Assembly (NCBI RefSeq): GCF_035497915.1
Contig: NZ_DATJCS010000017.1
Span: 62,001 to 126,000 of the forward strand
Direction: 5' to 3'
DNA length: 64,000 bases
Source: Serpens sp035497915
Lineage (GTDB): Bacteria; Pseudomonadota; Gammaproteobacteria; Pseudomonadales; Pseudomonadaceae
In this document: positions 31,292 through 41,060 of the stretch, in pieces
Layout: every line of letters starts with the position of its first letter
How positions within the stretch are numbered: the stretch's first letter is position 1
Position numbers and translations under genes: made by a program
Notes under the pieces: generated by a model
Seen by the model: only the letters and a program-made list of their open reading frames with translations
Database searches by the model: none
Told to the model about the DNA's origin: nothing

Positions 31292-31440
31292 TTTTAGGGC
31301 CAAAAGCCCGCAGCCACGCAGGGCGGTCAGCGCTTTTCTGGCCGCCAGGCACCACCGCACCGGCGTGACGGCGGACAAGAAAAAGCCCTGCCCGCCCTTC
31401 TGCGCTTCCAGAACCAAACCGCAGCCGGGGATTCAACGCC

Positions 31441-31469
31441 GCTGGCCGGCGTAAAGCCGGCCCCACAGG
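31441..31469. repeat. Single REP palindrome
   Basis: GCTGGCCGGCGTAAAGCCGG followed by CCCCACAGG, the inverted form of the REP arm seen in pairs elsewhere. No partner lies within 100 bases. It sits in the 448-base gene-poor stretch 31099-31546, which otherwise holds the tRNA repeat and the comEA-side terminator; I see no gene in that stretch. Confidence 0.75.
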
Positions 31470-31502
31470 GGATCGGCGGCGTCCCCGCCGTCTCGCACCC
31501 AT

Positions 31503-31530
31503 GAAAAAGCCGGCCCTGGGGCCGGCTTCC
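31503..31530 (-). terminator. Rho-independent terminator of the ComEA-like gene
   Basis: Read on the minus strand it is GAAGCCGGCCCC-AGGGCCGGCTTTTTC, a strong GC stem followed by five T, 17 bases past the stop codon of the helix-hairpin-helix protein gene. Confidence 0.88.
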
Positions 31531-31546
31531 GGTTACCGCAATCGCC

Positions 31547-31861
31547 TTACTTCACGCTCAGCCTGTGAAGGTTCTTCTCCAGGATGGCGGTGCCGATGCC
31601 TTTGACTTCCAGCAGCTCGTCCACGGTGGCGAACGGGCCGTGGGCCTGGCGGTGGGCGATGATGGCTTCGGCCTTGCTGGCGCCGATGCCGACCAGCTCG
31701 CGGGCCAGGGTGTCGGCGTCGGCGGTGTTGAGGTTGACCTTGGCGGCGACCTCAGCGGTCTGGGCGGCCTGCGGTTGGGCGGCGGTTTCGACGGCCAGGG
31801 CGGCCACGGAGGTGGTGCCGGCCAGGATGGCCAGGCTCAGGGCGGACAGCAGCTTGCGCAT
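31547..31861 (-). CDS. ComEA-like secreted helix-hairpin-helix DNA-binding protein
   Basis: A small exported protein of 104 residues. The N-terminus MRKLLSALSLAILAG with the cleavage context AALA is a signal peptide. The remainder is a ComEA-type double helix-hairpin-helix: VNLNTADADTLARELVGIGASKAEAI, then VDELLEVKGIGTAILEKN. In competent bacteria ComEA binds incoming DNA in the periplasm. An ATG 18 bases further upstream (31877-31879) also has a fair ribosome-binding site and would give 110 residues. The inner ATG was preferred because AAGGAA lies six bases before it and the signal peptide is then compact. Confidence 0.88.
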   Translation of the reverse strand: MRKLLSALSLAILAGTTSVAALAVETAAQPQAAQTAEVAAKVNLNTADADTLARELVGIGASKAEAIIAHRQAHGPFATVDELLEVKGIGTAILEKNLHRLSVK

Positions 31862-31988
31862 GGAAAGTTCCTTTTTCATTGAAGTTCCGTGGGCAGCCCC
31901 TGCCGCCCGGCAGGCAAACTAGCCCAACGCGCGCGGCCCGCCAGGGCAATGCACCGGAACGCGAGCGGCGTCACGCGGGCGGCGCGAC

Positions 31989-33200
31989 TCAGCGCAGAAG
32001 TCGCGTGTCCAGAACCTTGGAGCGTCCACCCATGACGTTCTCGCTGATGTCGATGAACTCCTGGGTGCTGGCCGTTTCCAGGCGCATCAGGCCACGCAGG
32101 ACATCATCCAGCGAGCGCTGCTCGTTGCTGCGCTTGCGGATCTCGCCGTCCAGCTCCTGCAACAGCAGCACGGCGCGGGCGGTCACCGGGCCGCTGGAGC
32201 GTTCGCCGCGCAGGCTCTTCACCTCCTTCGACCATTCCGTCAGATGCTTGCGCACCTGCTGGTAGCGGTCCTCGCTCATGCCTCCGGCGCGGCGCAGCAG
32301 CTCGATGGCGTAGTACTCGGCCAGGCCTTCGCTGATCCAGTCGCTGTTGTCGTGATCGGTGACACGCGCGATGACGTGGACCATCTCGTGCAGCAGCGCA
32401 CTGGTGCCGTTCTCGCTGACCAGTGGCCGGTCGGCGTGCATGAACAGCGAGTTGGGGCCGGACAGCCCGCCGCGCCACATGGGCTCGCCGGCGCCGACGA
32501 TCAGCAGCTTGGCCGGATCGCGCTGGAACAGCTGCTGCACCTGCGGCCAGACGAAGGTCAGCAGGGTGAGCACATCCATGCGCCGCATGCCTTCGTTGAG
32601 CGGCGCGGCCACGGTGACTTCGGTCAGCCCCAGGCGCTCGCGGCGCGTGCCGAGCTTGCCGGCGATCAGCCAGCCGGTGGGGCGGTCGAAATTGCGCGAG
32701 GGATTGTCGACGCGAAAGCGCTGCGGGCCGATGCGGGTCCAGCCGGTTTCCACACTCTTCCAGCCGGCCGGCAGCTCGAACTGCAGACGACTCACCAGCT
32801 CCACGCCCGGACGCAGCGACGCGCGGGCCGGCGGCACCAGGTCATCGCCGCGCATCAGCAGCCAGTCCTCGGTCATGCGCGCATCGTAGCGGCCCGAACT
32901 GCGCTGGTTGCTGATGCGCACGCGGTAACGCAGGCTGGTCTTGCCCTTGCCGGGCAGCCATTTGCCGCGCCCGTCCTCGAGCGTCCACTGGCCGTCGGCC
33001 TGGAAATCGCTGTAGGCATCACGCCCGTGCAGATCGAAGTCCAGCAACTGCACAGCCTCGCCCTTTTCCAGGGTCAGGCTGACTTCAGCCAGGTCCTCGG
33101 CCGGAAGGAATTTCACCCGATAGTCCAGGTCGATCTTGGCCGCCCAGGCCGGCAGGGCGGTCAGCAGAACGGACAACAGCAGTGCGGTGCGAGCGAGCAT
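31989..33200 (-). CDS. Secreted gluzincin-like putative metalloprotease
   Basis: A protein of 403 residues with a clear signal peptide (MLARTALLLSVLLTALPAWA). The N-terminal half looks like beta-sandwich. The second half has the zinc motif HEMVH (271-275) followed by WISEGLAEYY, where the glutamate of SEG would be the third ligand. This is the M1/M61 gluzincin arrangement. The protein is smaller than classical aminopeptidases of the family and lacks an obvious GAMEN exopeptidase motif, so an endopeptidase or a non-peptidase role is possible. The AGGAAG ribosome-binding site lies six bases before the ATG. Confidence 0.75.
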   Translation of the reverse strand: MLARTALLLSVLLTALPAWAAKIDLDYRVKFLPAEDLAEVSLTLEKGEAVQLLDFDLHGRDAYSDFQADGQWTLEDGRGKWLPGKGKTSLRYRVRISNQRSSGRYDARMTEDWLLMRGDDLVPPARASLRPGVELVSRLQFELPAGWKSVETGWTRIGPQRFRVDNPSRNFDRPTGWLIAGKLGTRRERLGLTEVTVAAPLNEGMRRMDVLTLLTFVWPQVQQLFQRDPAKLLIVGAGEPMWRGGLSGPNSLFMHADRPLVSENGTSALLHEMVHVIARVTDHDNSDWISEGLAEYYAIELLRRAGGMSEDRYQQVRKHLTEWSKEVKSLRGERSSGPVTARAVLLLQELDGEIRKRSNEQRSLDDVLRGLMRLETASTQEFIDISENVMGGRSKVLDTRLLR

Positions 33201-33254
33201 GACGGCTTCCTGCGCAAGAGAGGGGGGAAGTAAAGCGGATCAACCGCTCAGACC

Positions 33255-33704
33255 TCAACCGGCGCGGAAAATCAGGTGCTGTTCCCAATCCTCGTCGGCG
33301 ACGGCGGTTTCGCTGAGCATCTTGCCGGACAGGGAAATGCCGGCCTGGTGCACCGCGTCAGGATCGTTGCATACCAGCGGGTGCCAGGGCAGCAGGTCCT
33401 TGCCCTCGGCCACCAGCCGATAGGCGCAGGTGGGCGGCAGCCACTTGAACTCATCGGTGCGCGCCGGCGTCAGCTGGATGCAGTCGGGCACATGCGCGCG
33501 GCGGTTGGCGTAGTCGGTGCAGCGGCAGGTCTTCAGGTCCAGCAGCTTGCAGGCGATGCGGGTGTAGTAGACGCTGCCGTCGTCCTCGTCCTCGAGCTTC
33601 TGCAGGCAGCACAGGCCGCAGCCGTCGCACAGGGACTCCCACTCCTCCTGATCCAGCTCGGCGAGGGTCTTGCGTTTCCAGAAGGGTCGGACTTTGTCGG
33701 CCAT
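33255..33704 (-). CDS. YcgN / UPF0260 family cysteine-cluster protein
   Basis: A protein of 149 residues with the motif CDGCGLCC (about 27-34), then CKLLDLKTCRCTDY and VPDCIQL, and WLPPTCAYRLVAEGKDL. The conserved cysteines are typical of the CxxCxxCC zinc- or iron-binding family that includes E. coli YcgN. The function is unknown. The inner ATG at 33702-33704 starts MADKVRPFWKRKTLAELD, the conserved start; the longer frame runs into the REP pair. It has the same direction as the metalloprotease-like gene, 54 bases upstream of it. Confidence 0.9.
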   Translation of the reverse strand: MADKVRPFWKRKTLAELDQEEWESLCDGCGLCCLQKLEDEDDGSVYYTRIACKLLDLKTCRCTDYANRRAHVPDCIQLTPARTDEFKWLPPTCAYRLVAEGKDLLPWHPLVCNDPDAVHQAGISLSGKMLSETAVADEDWEQHLIFRAG

Positions 33705-33792
33705 GGCGATGACATCGGGCGGGGGCTTGAAAGGCGCGCAGTCTATGCCGCCGGCCGATGGGTGCCAAGGGCGCATGGTCGCAACGGCTGTT

Positions 33793-33930
33793 CCTGTGGG
33801 GCCGGCTTCATGCCGGCCAGCGGTGGTCGGACCGGTGCTGCCGCGAAGCCTCACCTCCCTCGGCCGGGGTAAACCCGGCCCCACAGGGATGCGGTGTGCA
33901 GGGTGGTCAACGCAACGCGTTGGCCACCGT
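33793..33930. repeat. Composite repeat: mixed REP pair plus hairpin motif (left of fleR)
   Basis: The left REP arm has the core GGCCGGCTTCATGCCGGCC (33793-33823). The right, inverted arm is of a different subtype, GGCCGGGGTAAACCCGGCC (about 33860-33887). Then comes GGTGGTCAACGCAACGCGTT followed by GGCCACC (about 33901-33927). It has the same order and direction as the copy at 36638. It fills most of the 261-base gap between ycgN and fleR. Confidence 0.82.
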
Positions 33931-33965
33931 CGCGCAGGCACGGCGCGCCTGGCGGCCGGAGTGGC

Positions 33966-35380
<1,415 letters not shown>

Positions 35381-35384
<4 letters not shown>

Positions 35385-36517
35385 GCGTACTCCTGAACTC
35401 CTTCGGCCGCCAGGATCAGCGGCAATTCCACTATGGCGCAGGTGCCACGGCCGACCCTCGAGCGCAGCAGCAGCTCGCCACGATGGGCGCGGGCCACCGC
35501 CTTGACCACCGCCAGACCCAGGCCGGTGCCGGCGGTCTTGGTGGTGAAGAAGGCCTCGCCCAGGCGCGCCAGCACCGCCGGCTCGATGCCCGGGCCGCTG
35601 TCGCTGACGGTCAGGCGCAGGGTGTCGGCGCGGCGCACCAGGTGGACCTTCAGGCGCACCTGCGGGCCGCCGGCCTGCACGGCGTTGTTGATCAGATTGA
35701 GGATGGCGCCGACCAGGGTGTCGCGGTTGCACAGCAGCTCGCCGCCGCGCGCATCGCACTGCCAGCGCACCTGCAGGCCCTCGACATGGGAGTCGGCGGC
35801 GGCGCGCAGGGCATCGAACAGCTCGCGGGGCGCCAGGCGATCGGACAGCGGCAGCTCGCCGCGGGCGAACACCAGCATGTCGCGCACCTGGTGCTCCAGC
35901 TCCTGCAGGCGTTCCTTGATGCGCAGGGCGAAGCGCTGCTGCTGCTCGAAGGGCAGCGGGCGCTCGCTGAGATGCCCGGCATAGAGCAGCGCCGCCGACA
36001 GCGGCGTGCGCACCTGATGGGCCAGCGAGGCGACCATGCGCCCGAGGCTGGACAGGCGTTCGTGGCGGGCCAGCTGTTCCTGCAGCAGGCGCGTCTCGGT
36101 CATGTCCTGCAGCATCACCAGTTGGCCGGGCTCGGCCTCCAGCGAACGGGTGGCCAGCGACACGCGGCGGCCGTTGCGCAGGGAAATCTCGTGGCCGTCG
36201 TCCTTGCGCGGCGCGAAGCAGCGGGCGATCACGTCGCGCCACAGTGCACCGACCAGCGGCTCGCCGAGCAGCTCGCGGGCCGCCGGGTTGGCTTCGCGCA
36301 CGCGGCCGTGGCCGTCGATGACCACCACGCCGCCGGGCAACAGGTCGACGATGTTCTGCAGGCGCCGCGCCAGGCGCTCGCCGTCGGCCAGCTCCTGGAT
36401 GCGCTGCAGGCTGAACTGCTCCAGACGGCCCTGCAGCTCGTCCACGCGCGCCTCCAGACTGCGCTGGTCGGCATCGGCGGAGGGGCCATCGGGGCGGTGG
36501 AGAAGCGCGGAGTGCAT
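35381..36517 (-). CDS. fleS: FleS-like sensor histidine kinase
   Basis: A kinase of 378 residues without membrane segments, as FleS is cytoplasmic. Residues 15-55 look like a coiled coil, followed by a PAS domain (about 52-145, LQNIVDLLPGGVVVIDGHG). The phospho-accepting His167 is in SLAHQVRTPLSAALLYAGHL. The ATP domain has NLINNAVQAG, SDSGPGIEP and GTGLGLAVVKAVARAHRG. I chose the ATG at 36515-36517; a further ATG at 36571 adds a stretch that looks non-native. The pair is flanked on both sides by the same composite repeat. Its N-terminus is shorter than I recall for P. aeruginosa FleS. Confidence 0.8.
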
Positions 36518-36637
36518 GGGCGTACCTGAGAAAACCGTCACGAAACAGGCGGTAGTCAGGCCGCGAAGCAAAGGGCGTGCCGGGAAGGGATCGGAGATGC
36601 GGCACGGGGACCGCCGCCGCGTCGGGGCGGCGGGACA

Positions 36638-36800
36638 CCTGTGGGGCCGGCTTTATGCCGGCCAGCGCTGCGGTGAACAGCTCAGCTCCGTCGGCCGGGA
36701 TAAACCCGGCCCCACAAGGTGCGGTGCACCGGATAAAACGGCCCCCAGGGTCCACGGACGCCGGATAGGGTGGTCAATGCCTCGCATTGGCCACCTGCCC
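36638..36800. repeat. Composite repeat: mixed REP pair plus hairpin motif (right of fleS)
   Basis: The left arm has the core GGCCGGCTTTATGCCGGCC (36638-36667), the right inverted arm GGCCGGGATAAACCCGGCC (36690-36719), and then a hairpin GGGTGGTCAATGCCTCGCAT followed by TGGCCACC (about 36769-36797). It is a direct repeat of the unit at 33793. It occupies most of the 311-base gap 36518-36828; I see no gene there. Confidence 0.82.
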
Positions 36801-36828
36801 GCCGGAACGGCGGGCAGACGCCATAGGT

Positions 36829-37854
36829 TCAGCGCAGCGGCACGGCCCGCTGTTCGCAGAGCTGGTTGAGCGCGTCGGCCCACTGCGGGTGGTCGTTGAG
36901 GCAGGGCACCAGCACCAGTTCCTCGCCACCGGCGGCCTGGAAGACTTCACGGCCGCGGTCGCCGATTTCCTCCAGGGTCTCGATGCAGTCGGCGACGAAC
37001 GCCGGACACATGACCAGCAGCTTCTTCACGCCCTTGGCGGCCAGCGCCTCAAGAGTCGGCTCGGTGTAGGGCTCGATCCACTTGTTGCGCCCCAGGCGCG
37101 ACTGGAAAGACACCGACCACTGCTCGTCCTTCAGGCCCGCGCGTTCGGCGAACAGCTCGGCGGTGCGCTGGCACTGGCTGCGGTAGCACAGCGCCAGGTT
37201 TTCCGGGCTGACGCCCTGGCTGTTGGGCGCGCGCAGGTCATGCGCAGGGTCCTTGACCAGCTTGCGGATGTGCGACTCGGGAATGCCGTGGAAGCTCAGC
37301 AGCAAGTGATCGAAGCCCTGCGCCAGATGCGGCTGGGCGCTGGCCAGCAGCGCCTGCTGGTAGGGCTCCTCGGCGAAGAACGGCGGCAGGTAATCCAGTT
37401 CGTAGGCAAAGCCACGCCGCGCCATCACCCGGCGGATTTCCTGCAGCACGGTGGTGGTGGTGCTGTCGGCGAACTGCGGATACAGCGGCACCACGGTGAC
37501 CCGGCGCACGCCACGCTCGGCCAGTCGCTCCAGCGTGCCCTCGATGGACGGCTCGGCATAGCGCATGGCCAGTTCCACCGGGCCGTGGTTCCAGCGTTCG
37601 GCCATCGCCGCCTGCAGCCGGCGGCTGAGCACGATCAGCGGCGAGCCCTCCTCCCACCAGATGGAGGCGTAGGCATGCGCCGACTGGGCCGGCCGCTTCC
37701 AGAGGATCAGCGACACCAGCAGCCGGCGCAGCGGCCAGGGCAGATCGATGACGTAGGGGTCCATGAGGAACTGGTTGAGGTAGCGGCGCACATCCTCCAC
37801 CTGGGGGGAGGCGGGCGAACCCAGGTTGACCAGCAACAGCGCGTGATCGGTCAT
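36829..37854 (-). CDS. hemH: Ferrochelatase
   Basis: A protein of 341 residues that inserts iron into protoporphyrin IX. The metal-site histidine is in LLLSFHGIPESH. VVPLYPQFADSTTTTV and QSRLGRNKWIEPYTEPTLE are ferrochelatase signatures, and CPAFVADCIETLEEI is near the C-terminus. The start MTDHALLLVNLGSPASP is typical. It is downstream of the epimerase gene (eight-base gap), the usual Pseudomonas neighbour. Haem synthesis is also represented by hemA further along the same cluster. Confidence 0.96.
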   Translation of the reverse strand: MTDHALLLVNLGSPASPQVEDVRRYLNQFLMDPYVIDLPWPLRRLLVSLILWKRPAQSAHAYASIWWEEGSPLIVLSRRLQAAMAERWNHGPVELAMRYAEPSIEGTLERLAERGVRRVTVVPLYPQFADSTTTTVLQEIRRVMARRGFAYELDYLPPFFAEEPYQQALLASAQPHLAQGFDHLLLSFHGIPESHIRKLVKDPAHDLRAPNSQGVSPENLALCYRSQCQRTAELFAERAGLKDEQWSVSFQSRLGRNKWIEPYTEPTLEALAAKGVKKLLVMCPAFVADCIETLEEIGDRGREVFQAAGGEELVLVPCLNDHPQWADALNQLCEQRAVPLR

Positions 37855-37862
37855 GCAACTTC

Positions 37863-38765
37863 CTATCGATGGCGGCCAGTCAGGTCGGCCAGGGCTAAAT
37901 CCAGATCGGCGAAGCGAAACGCGAAGCCATGCTCCTGCAGGCGTCGGGGCGTCAGGTGCTGGCCGCCCAGCAGCAGGCTGGACAGCTCACCGAGGCCCTT
38001 GAGGGCGAAGGCCGGTACCCGTAGCGGCGTCGGCCGATGCAGGGCGCGACCGAGCGCGTGGGCGAAGTCGCGGTTGCGCACCGCCTGCGGAGCGCAGGCA
38101 TTGTACGGGCCGCGCGCGTCCGGGTGGGAGACGAGAAAATCGATCAGGGCGATTTCATCGTGCAGGTGGATCCACGGCATCCACTGCCGACCATTGCCCT
38201 GCGGACCGCCCAGTCCCAGGCGGAACAACGGCAGCAGGCGCGGCAACATGCCGCCCTCGCGGGCCAGCACCGGCGCGGTGCGCACCCGCACCACGCGCAC
38301 ACCCAGCGCCTCCGCGCGGCAGGCGGCGTCTTCCCAGGCGCCGCACAGGCGCGCGGCGAAACCCTGGTCGGCGGGCGGCGAAGTCTCGTCCAGCCGCTGT
38401 TCGCCGCCGTCGCCGTACCAGCCGGTGGCCGAACCGGAGACCAGCACCGCCGGCCGCTGCGCGCGGCGCGCCAGCCAGTCCACCAGCCGCTCGGTGAGGG
38501 TCACGCGGCTGTCCCACAATTCCTGGCGGCGCGCCGCCGTCCAGGGCCGGTCGGCGATCGGCGCGCCGGCCAGGTTGACCACCGCATCCAGCGGCTGGTC
38601 GTCCAGTTCGGCCAGTTCGGCGACGCCCTGCACGCCGGCGCCGCAGATCGCCGGCACGGCTTGCGGCCGGCGACTCCACACCCACAGTTCATGGCCCTGG
38701 GCACGCCAGAGGTGACACAGATGATGGCCGATCAGGCCGGTACCGCCGGTGAGCAGGATGCGCAT
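37863..38765 (-). CDS. TIGR01777 family epimerase (SDR39U1-like)
   Basis: An extended SDR protein of 300 residues. The cofactor motif is LLTGGTGLIGHHL (4-16), and VNLAGAPIADRPWT is the family hallmark. VLVSGSATGWYGDGG supplies the active-site region with Tyr, and the C-terminal DUF1731 segment is visible as RVPAFALKGLGELSSLLLGGQ. The physiological substrate is not known. It is the direct upstream neighbour of hemH on the minus strand, a conserved pairing. Upstream lies a 169-base gap filled by a CCCTCTCCC-type repeat. Confidence 0.9.
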   Translation of the reverse strand: MRILLTGGTGLIGHHLCHLWRAQGHELWVWSRRPQAVPAICGAGVQGVAELAELDDQPLDAVVNLAGAPIADRPWTAARRQELWDSRVTLTERLVDWLARRAQRPAVLVSGSATGWYGDGGEQRLDETSPPADQGFAARLCGAWEDAACRAEALGVRVVRVRTAPVLAREGGMLPRLLPLFRLGLGGPQGNGRQWMPWIHLHDEIALIDFLVSHPDARGPYNACAPQAVRNRDFAHALGRALHRPTPLRVPAFALKGLGELSSLLLGGQHLTPRRLQEHGFAFRFADLDLALADLTGRHR

Positions 38766-38786
38766 GGAAAGTCCCTCCCGGTACGT

Positions 38787-38895
38787 CTCCCCTCTCCCTT
38801 GATGGGCGCCCGGCCAGGGAAAGGGTGAGCGACACGTTCATGCCTCCTCTCCAACCCCTCTCCCCAGCCCTCTCCCGCAAGGGGAGAGGGGGTTT
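38787..38895. repeat. CCCTCTCCC-type intergenic repeat, copy 1
   Basis: It contains CTCCCCTCTCCCTTGATGGG at the left and CCCTCTCCCGCAAGGGGAGA followed by GGGG at the right, with CCAACCCCTCTCCCCAGCCC between. The right part is a perfect hairpin. The same arrangement, inverted, recurs at 46839-46930. It may end transcripts of the flanking pagL or epimerase genes. Confidence 0.75.
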
Positions 38896-38934
38896 ATGTG
38901 GCAACCATACTATCGCGGCGAGACCACTGCCGCG

Positions 38935-39453
38935 CTACAGCGGCAACCGGTAGTACAGGCTGTAGACCTCGGCCCCGTCGTTGGGCTCCTTGATTCCGGC
39001 GTTGGAATAGTGGATGGCGCGCAGGCCCAGGGTATGCCCCCGGCCGAAGCGCAGGCCGACACCGAGGCGGTCTTCGAACTGGAACATCGAGCCCAGGTCG
39101 CGATCCTCGATCCGCGTGTCGGCGAACACCGCCACGCCAATGCCCGCCTCGATGAACGGACGCAGCCGCTCGCCGGCGAATTCGTAGACGAACACCGGCG
39201 CCAGCGACAGGCTGTGGTTGTCCGAACTCAGGTCGCCTTCCCACCAGCTGTAGCCGACGTCCCAGTAGCCGGTCAGCCGGCCGGTGGAGGTCTGCCACCA
39301 GCTGCGGGAGAAGTTCGATTCCAGGGCGATTCGCACGACCGCCGTGGAATCGTGACTCTGCCCCGCCGACAGGGTCAGATCCACGGCCTGGGCCGCCGGA
39401 GAGATGGCGGCAGCCAGGGCAAATGCCGCCACCAGGGGTAATCCGTTGCACAT
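38935..39453 (-). CDS. pagL: Lipid A 3-O-deacylase
   Basis: An outer-membrane protein of 172 residues. The signal peptide ends at about Ala23 (ISPAAQA). The mature chain is a small beta-barrel with alternating hydrophobic strands and a C-terminal YSLYYRLPL. The PagL catalytic residues are present with correct spacing: His148 and Ser150 in IHYSN and Glu162 in NDGAE, about 125, 127 and 139 in the mature protein. It removes the 3-position acyl chain from lipid A. The ATG at 39451-39453 is preceded by GAGGAC. The gene lies between murI and the epimerase; in P. aeruginosa extra genes separate these. Confidence 0.93.
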   Translation of the reverse strand: MCNGLPLVAAFALAAAISPAAQAVDLTLSAGQSHDSTAVVRIALESNFSRSWWQTSTGRLTGYWDVGYSWWEGDLSSDNHSLSLAPVFVYEFAGERLRPFIEAGIGVAVFADTRIEDRDLGSMFQFEDRLGVGLRFGRGHTLGLRAIHYSNAGIKEPNDGAEVYSLYYRLPL

Positions 39454-39496
39454 CGGGAATGTCCTCGTTCGGTGGGACTTCCCGTCATCTGAAGAC

Positions 39497-40306
39497 TCAG
39501 GCCGCGCCGAGTTCCGCCGGCAACGCGTCGAGCCGTGCCGCGTGCGGCCAGAGCACCGGCAGCACGTGGCGCAGCACCTCGGGGTCGCCACTGGTGTGGA
39601 AGCGCGCCGGCGCGGCCGGGCCGGCGGCCAGCAGGTCGCGCGCCTCCAGCAAGCGGCGCAGCTGGCGCGCCACCGCCTCGCCGGTATCGATCAGGCTCAC
39701 CGACTCGGGCACCAGCTGGCGCAGCAGCGGCTTGAGGAAGGGATAGTGGGTGCAACCGAGGATCAACGTGTCGCAGCCGGCCTCCAGCAACGGCGCGACG
39801 AAGCCCTGCAGCAGCGCGCGGGTTTCCTCGCTGTGCAGCGCGCCGCTTTCCACACATTCCACCAGGCCCGGACAGGGCTGGGTGACCACCCGCACGTCAT
39901 GGGCGAAGCGATCCAGCAGCGCGGCGAACTTGGCGCTCTTCAGCGTGCCGGTGGTGGCCAGCACGCCCACCGCGCCGCTGCGCGTGGCCGCCGCGGCCGG
40001 CTTGACCGCCGGCTCCATGCCGACGATGGGCAGGTCCGGCCAGGTTGCGCGCAGCTCGGCGACGGCCGCCGCAGTGGCGGTGTTGCAGGCCACCACCAGC
40101 GCCTTGCAGCCTTGGTCGAGCAGGAATTCGGTGATGGCGCGGCTGCGCGCGCGGATGAACTCCGGACTTTTCTCGCCGTAGGGCACGAAGCCGCTGTCGG
40201 CCACGTAGAGCAGGGATTCGTTGGGCAGGCGCGCCTGGATCTCGCGCAGCACCGAGATGCCGCCGACCCCGGAGTCGAACACCCCGACTGGCGCCTCACT
40301 GGCCAT
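39497..40306 (-). CDS. murI: Glutamate racemase
   Basis: A protein of 269 residues supplying D-glutamate for peptidoglycan. Both catalytic cysteines are present: one in VVACNTATAAAV and one in LGCTHYPFLKP. The N-terminal VGVFDSGVGGISVLREI and VPYGEKS are family signatures. I chose the ATG at 40304-40306 because GGAG lies seven bases upstream; an ATG at 40327 would add seven residues. The gene overlaps the end of moeB by 11 bases, so it is part of the hemA-prfA-prmC-moeB-murI string. Confidence 0.96.
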   Translation of the reverse strand: MASEAPVGVFDSGVGGISVLREIQARLPNESLLYVADSGFVPYGEKSPEFIRARSRAITEFLLDQGCKALVVACNTATAAAVAELRATWPDLPIVGMEPAVKPAAAATRSGAVGVLATTGTLKSAKFAALLDRFAHDVRVVTQPCPGLVECVESGALHSEETRALLQGFVAPLLEAGCDTLILGCTHYPFLKPLLRQLVPESVSLIDTGEAVARQLRRLLEARDLLAAGPAAPARFHTSGDPEVLRHVLPVLWPHAARLDALPAELGAA

Positions 40307-41060
40307 GGCGTGCTCCACATACCGCACAGGCCGGATCGCGGCGCACCTTCAATTCGCGGAAGCGGCTGCCCAGGGCATCGACCAGCAGCAGCCGGCCGAC
40401 CAGCGGCTCGCCGAAGCCGGCCAGCAGCTTGAGCGCCTCCAGCGCCTGCAGGCTGCCAACCAGGCCGACCAGCGGGCCGAGCACGCCGGCCTCGCTGCAG
40501 GTCAGCTCCGCCTCGCTGCCGTGGCCGTACAGGCAGTGGTAACAAGGGCTGTCCGCGCGGCGCGGATCGAACACCGCCAACTGGCCTTCCAGGCGGATCG
40601 CCGCGCCGGAGACCAGTGGCGTGCCGGCCGCCACGCAGGCGGCGTTGACCGCCTCGCGGGTGGTGAAGTTGTCGCAGCAGTCCACCACCACGTCCACCGC
40701 CGCCACGGCGGCGGCCAGCGAATCGGCATCCAGCGCGGCGCGATGCGCCACCAGGCGCACCTCCGGGTTGAGCGCGGTGAGCCGGGCGCTGGCCGAATCC
40801 ACCTTGGCGACGCCCAGGCTGTGGCTGTCGTGGATGATCTGGCGCTGCAGGTTGGTCAGGTCCACCTGGTCGAAGTCCGCCAGGTGCAGCTCGCCCACCC
40901 CGGCGGCGGCCAGGTACAGCGCCACCGGCGAGCCCAGCCCGCCGAGGCCGACGATCAGCACGCGGCCCTGCTTGAGGCGCAGCTGGCCGTCGACGTCGAT
41001 CTGCTTGAGAAGAATCTGCCGGCTGTAGCGCAGCAGCTCCTGGTCGTTCAGTTCAGTCAT
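40296..41060 (-). CDS. moeB: Molybdopterin-synthase adenylyltransferase / ThiF-family E1-like enzyme
   Basis: A protein of 254 residues that adenylates the C-terminus of a ubiquitin-like sulfur carrier such as MoaD or ThiS. The nucleotide site is VLIVGLGGLGSPVALYLAAAG, and DLTNLQRQIIH follows. Two CxxC pairs (CYHC and CAVC) bind zinc. CSEAGVLGPLVG is the family loop. The ATG at 41058-41060 overlaps the prmC end by eight bases. MoeB, ThiF and HesA cannot be split on motifs alone; the Pseudomonas position favours moeB. Confidence 0.93.
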   Translation of the reverse strand: MTELNDQELLRYSRQILLKQIDVDGQLRLKQGRVLIVGLGGLGSPVALYLAAAGVGELHLADFDQVDLTNLQRQIIHDSHSLGVAKVDSASARLTALNPEVRLVAHRAALDADSLAAAVAAVDVVVDCCDNFTTREAVNAACVAAGTPLVSGAAIRLEGQLAVFDPRRADSPCYHCLYGHGSEAELTCSEAGVLGPLVGLVGSLQALEALKLLAGFGEPLVGRLLLVDALGSRFRELKVRRDPACAVCGARHGQ

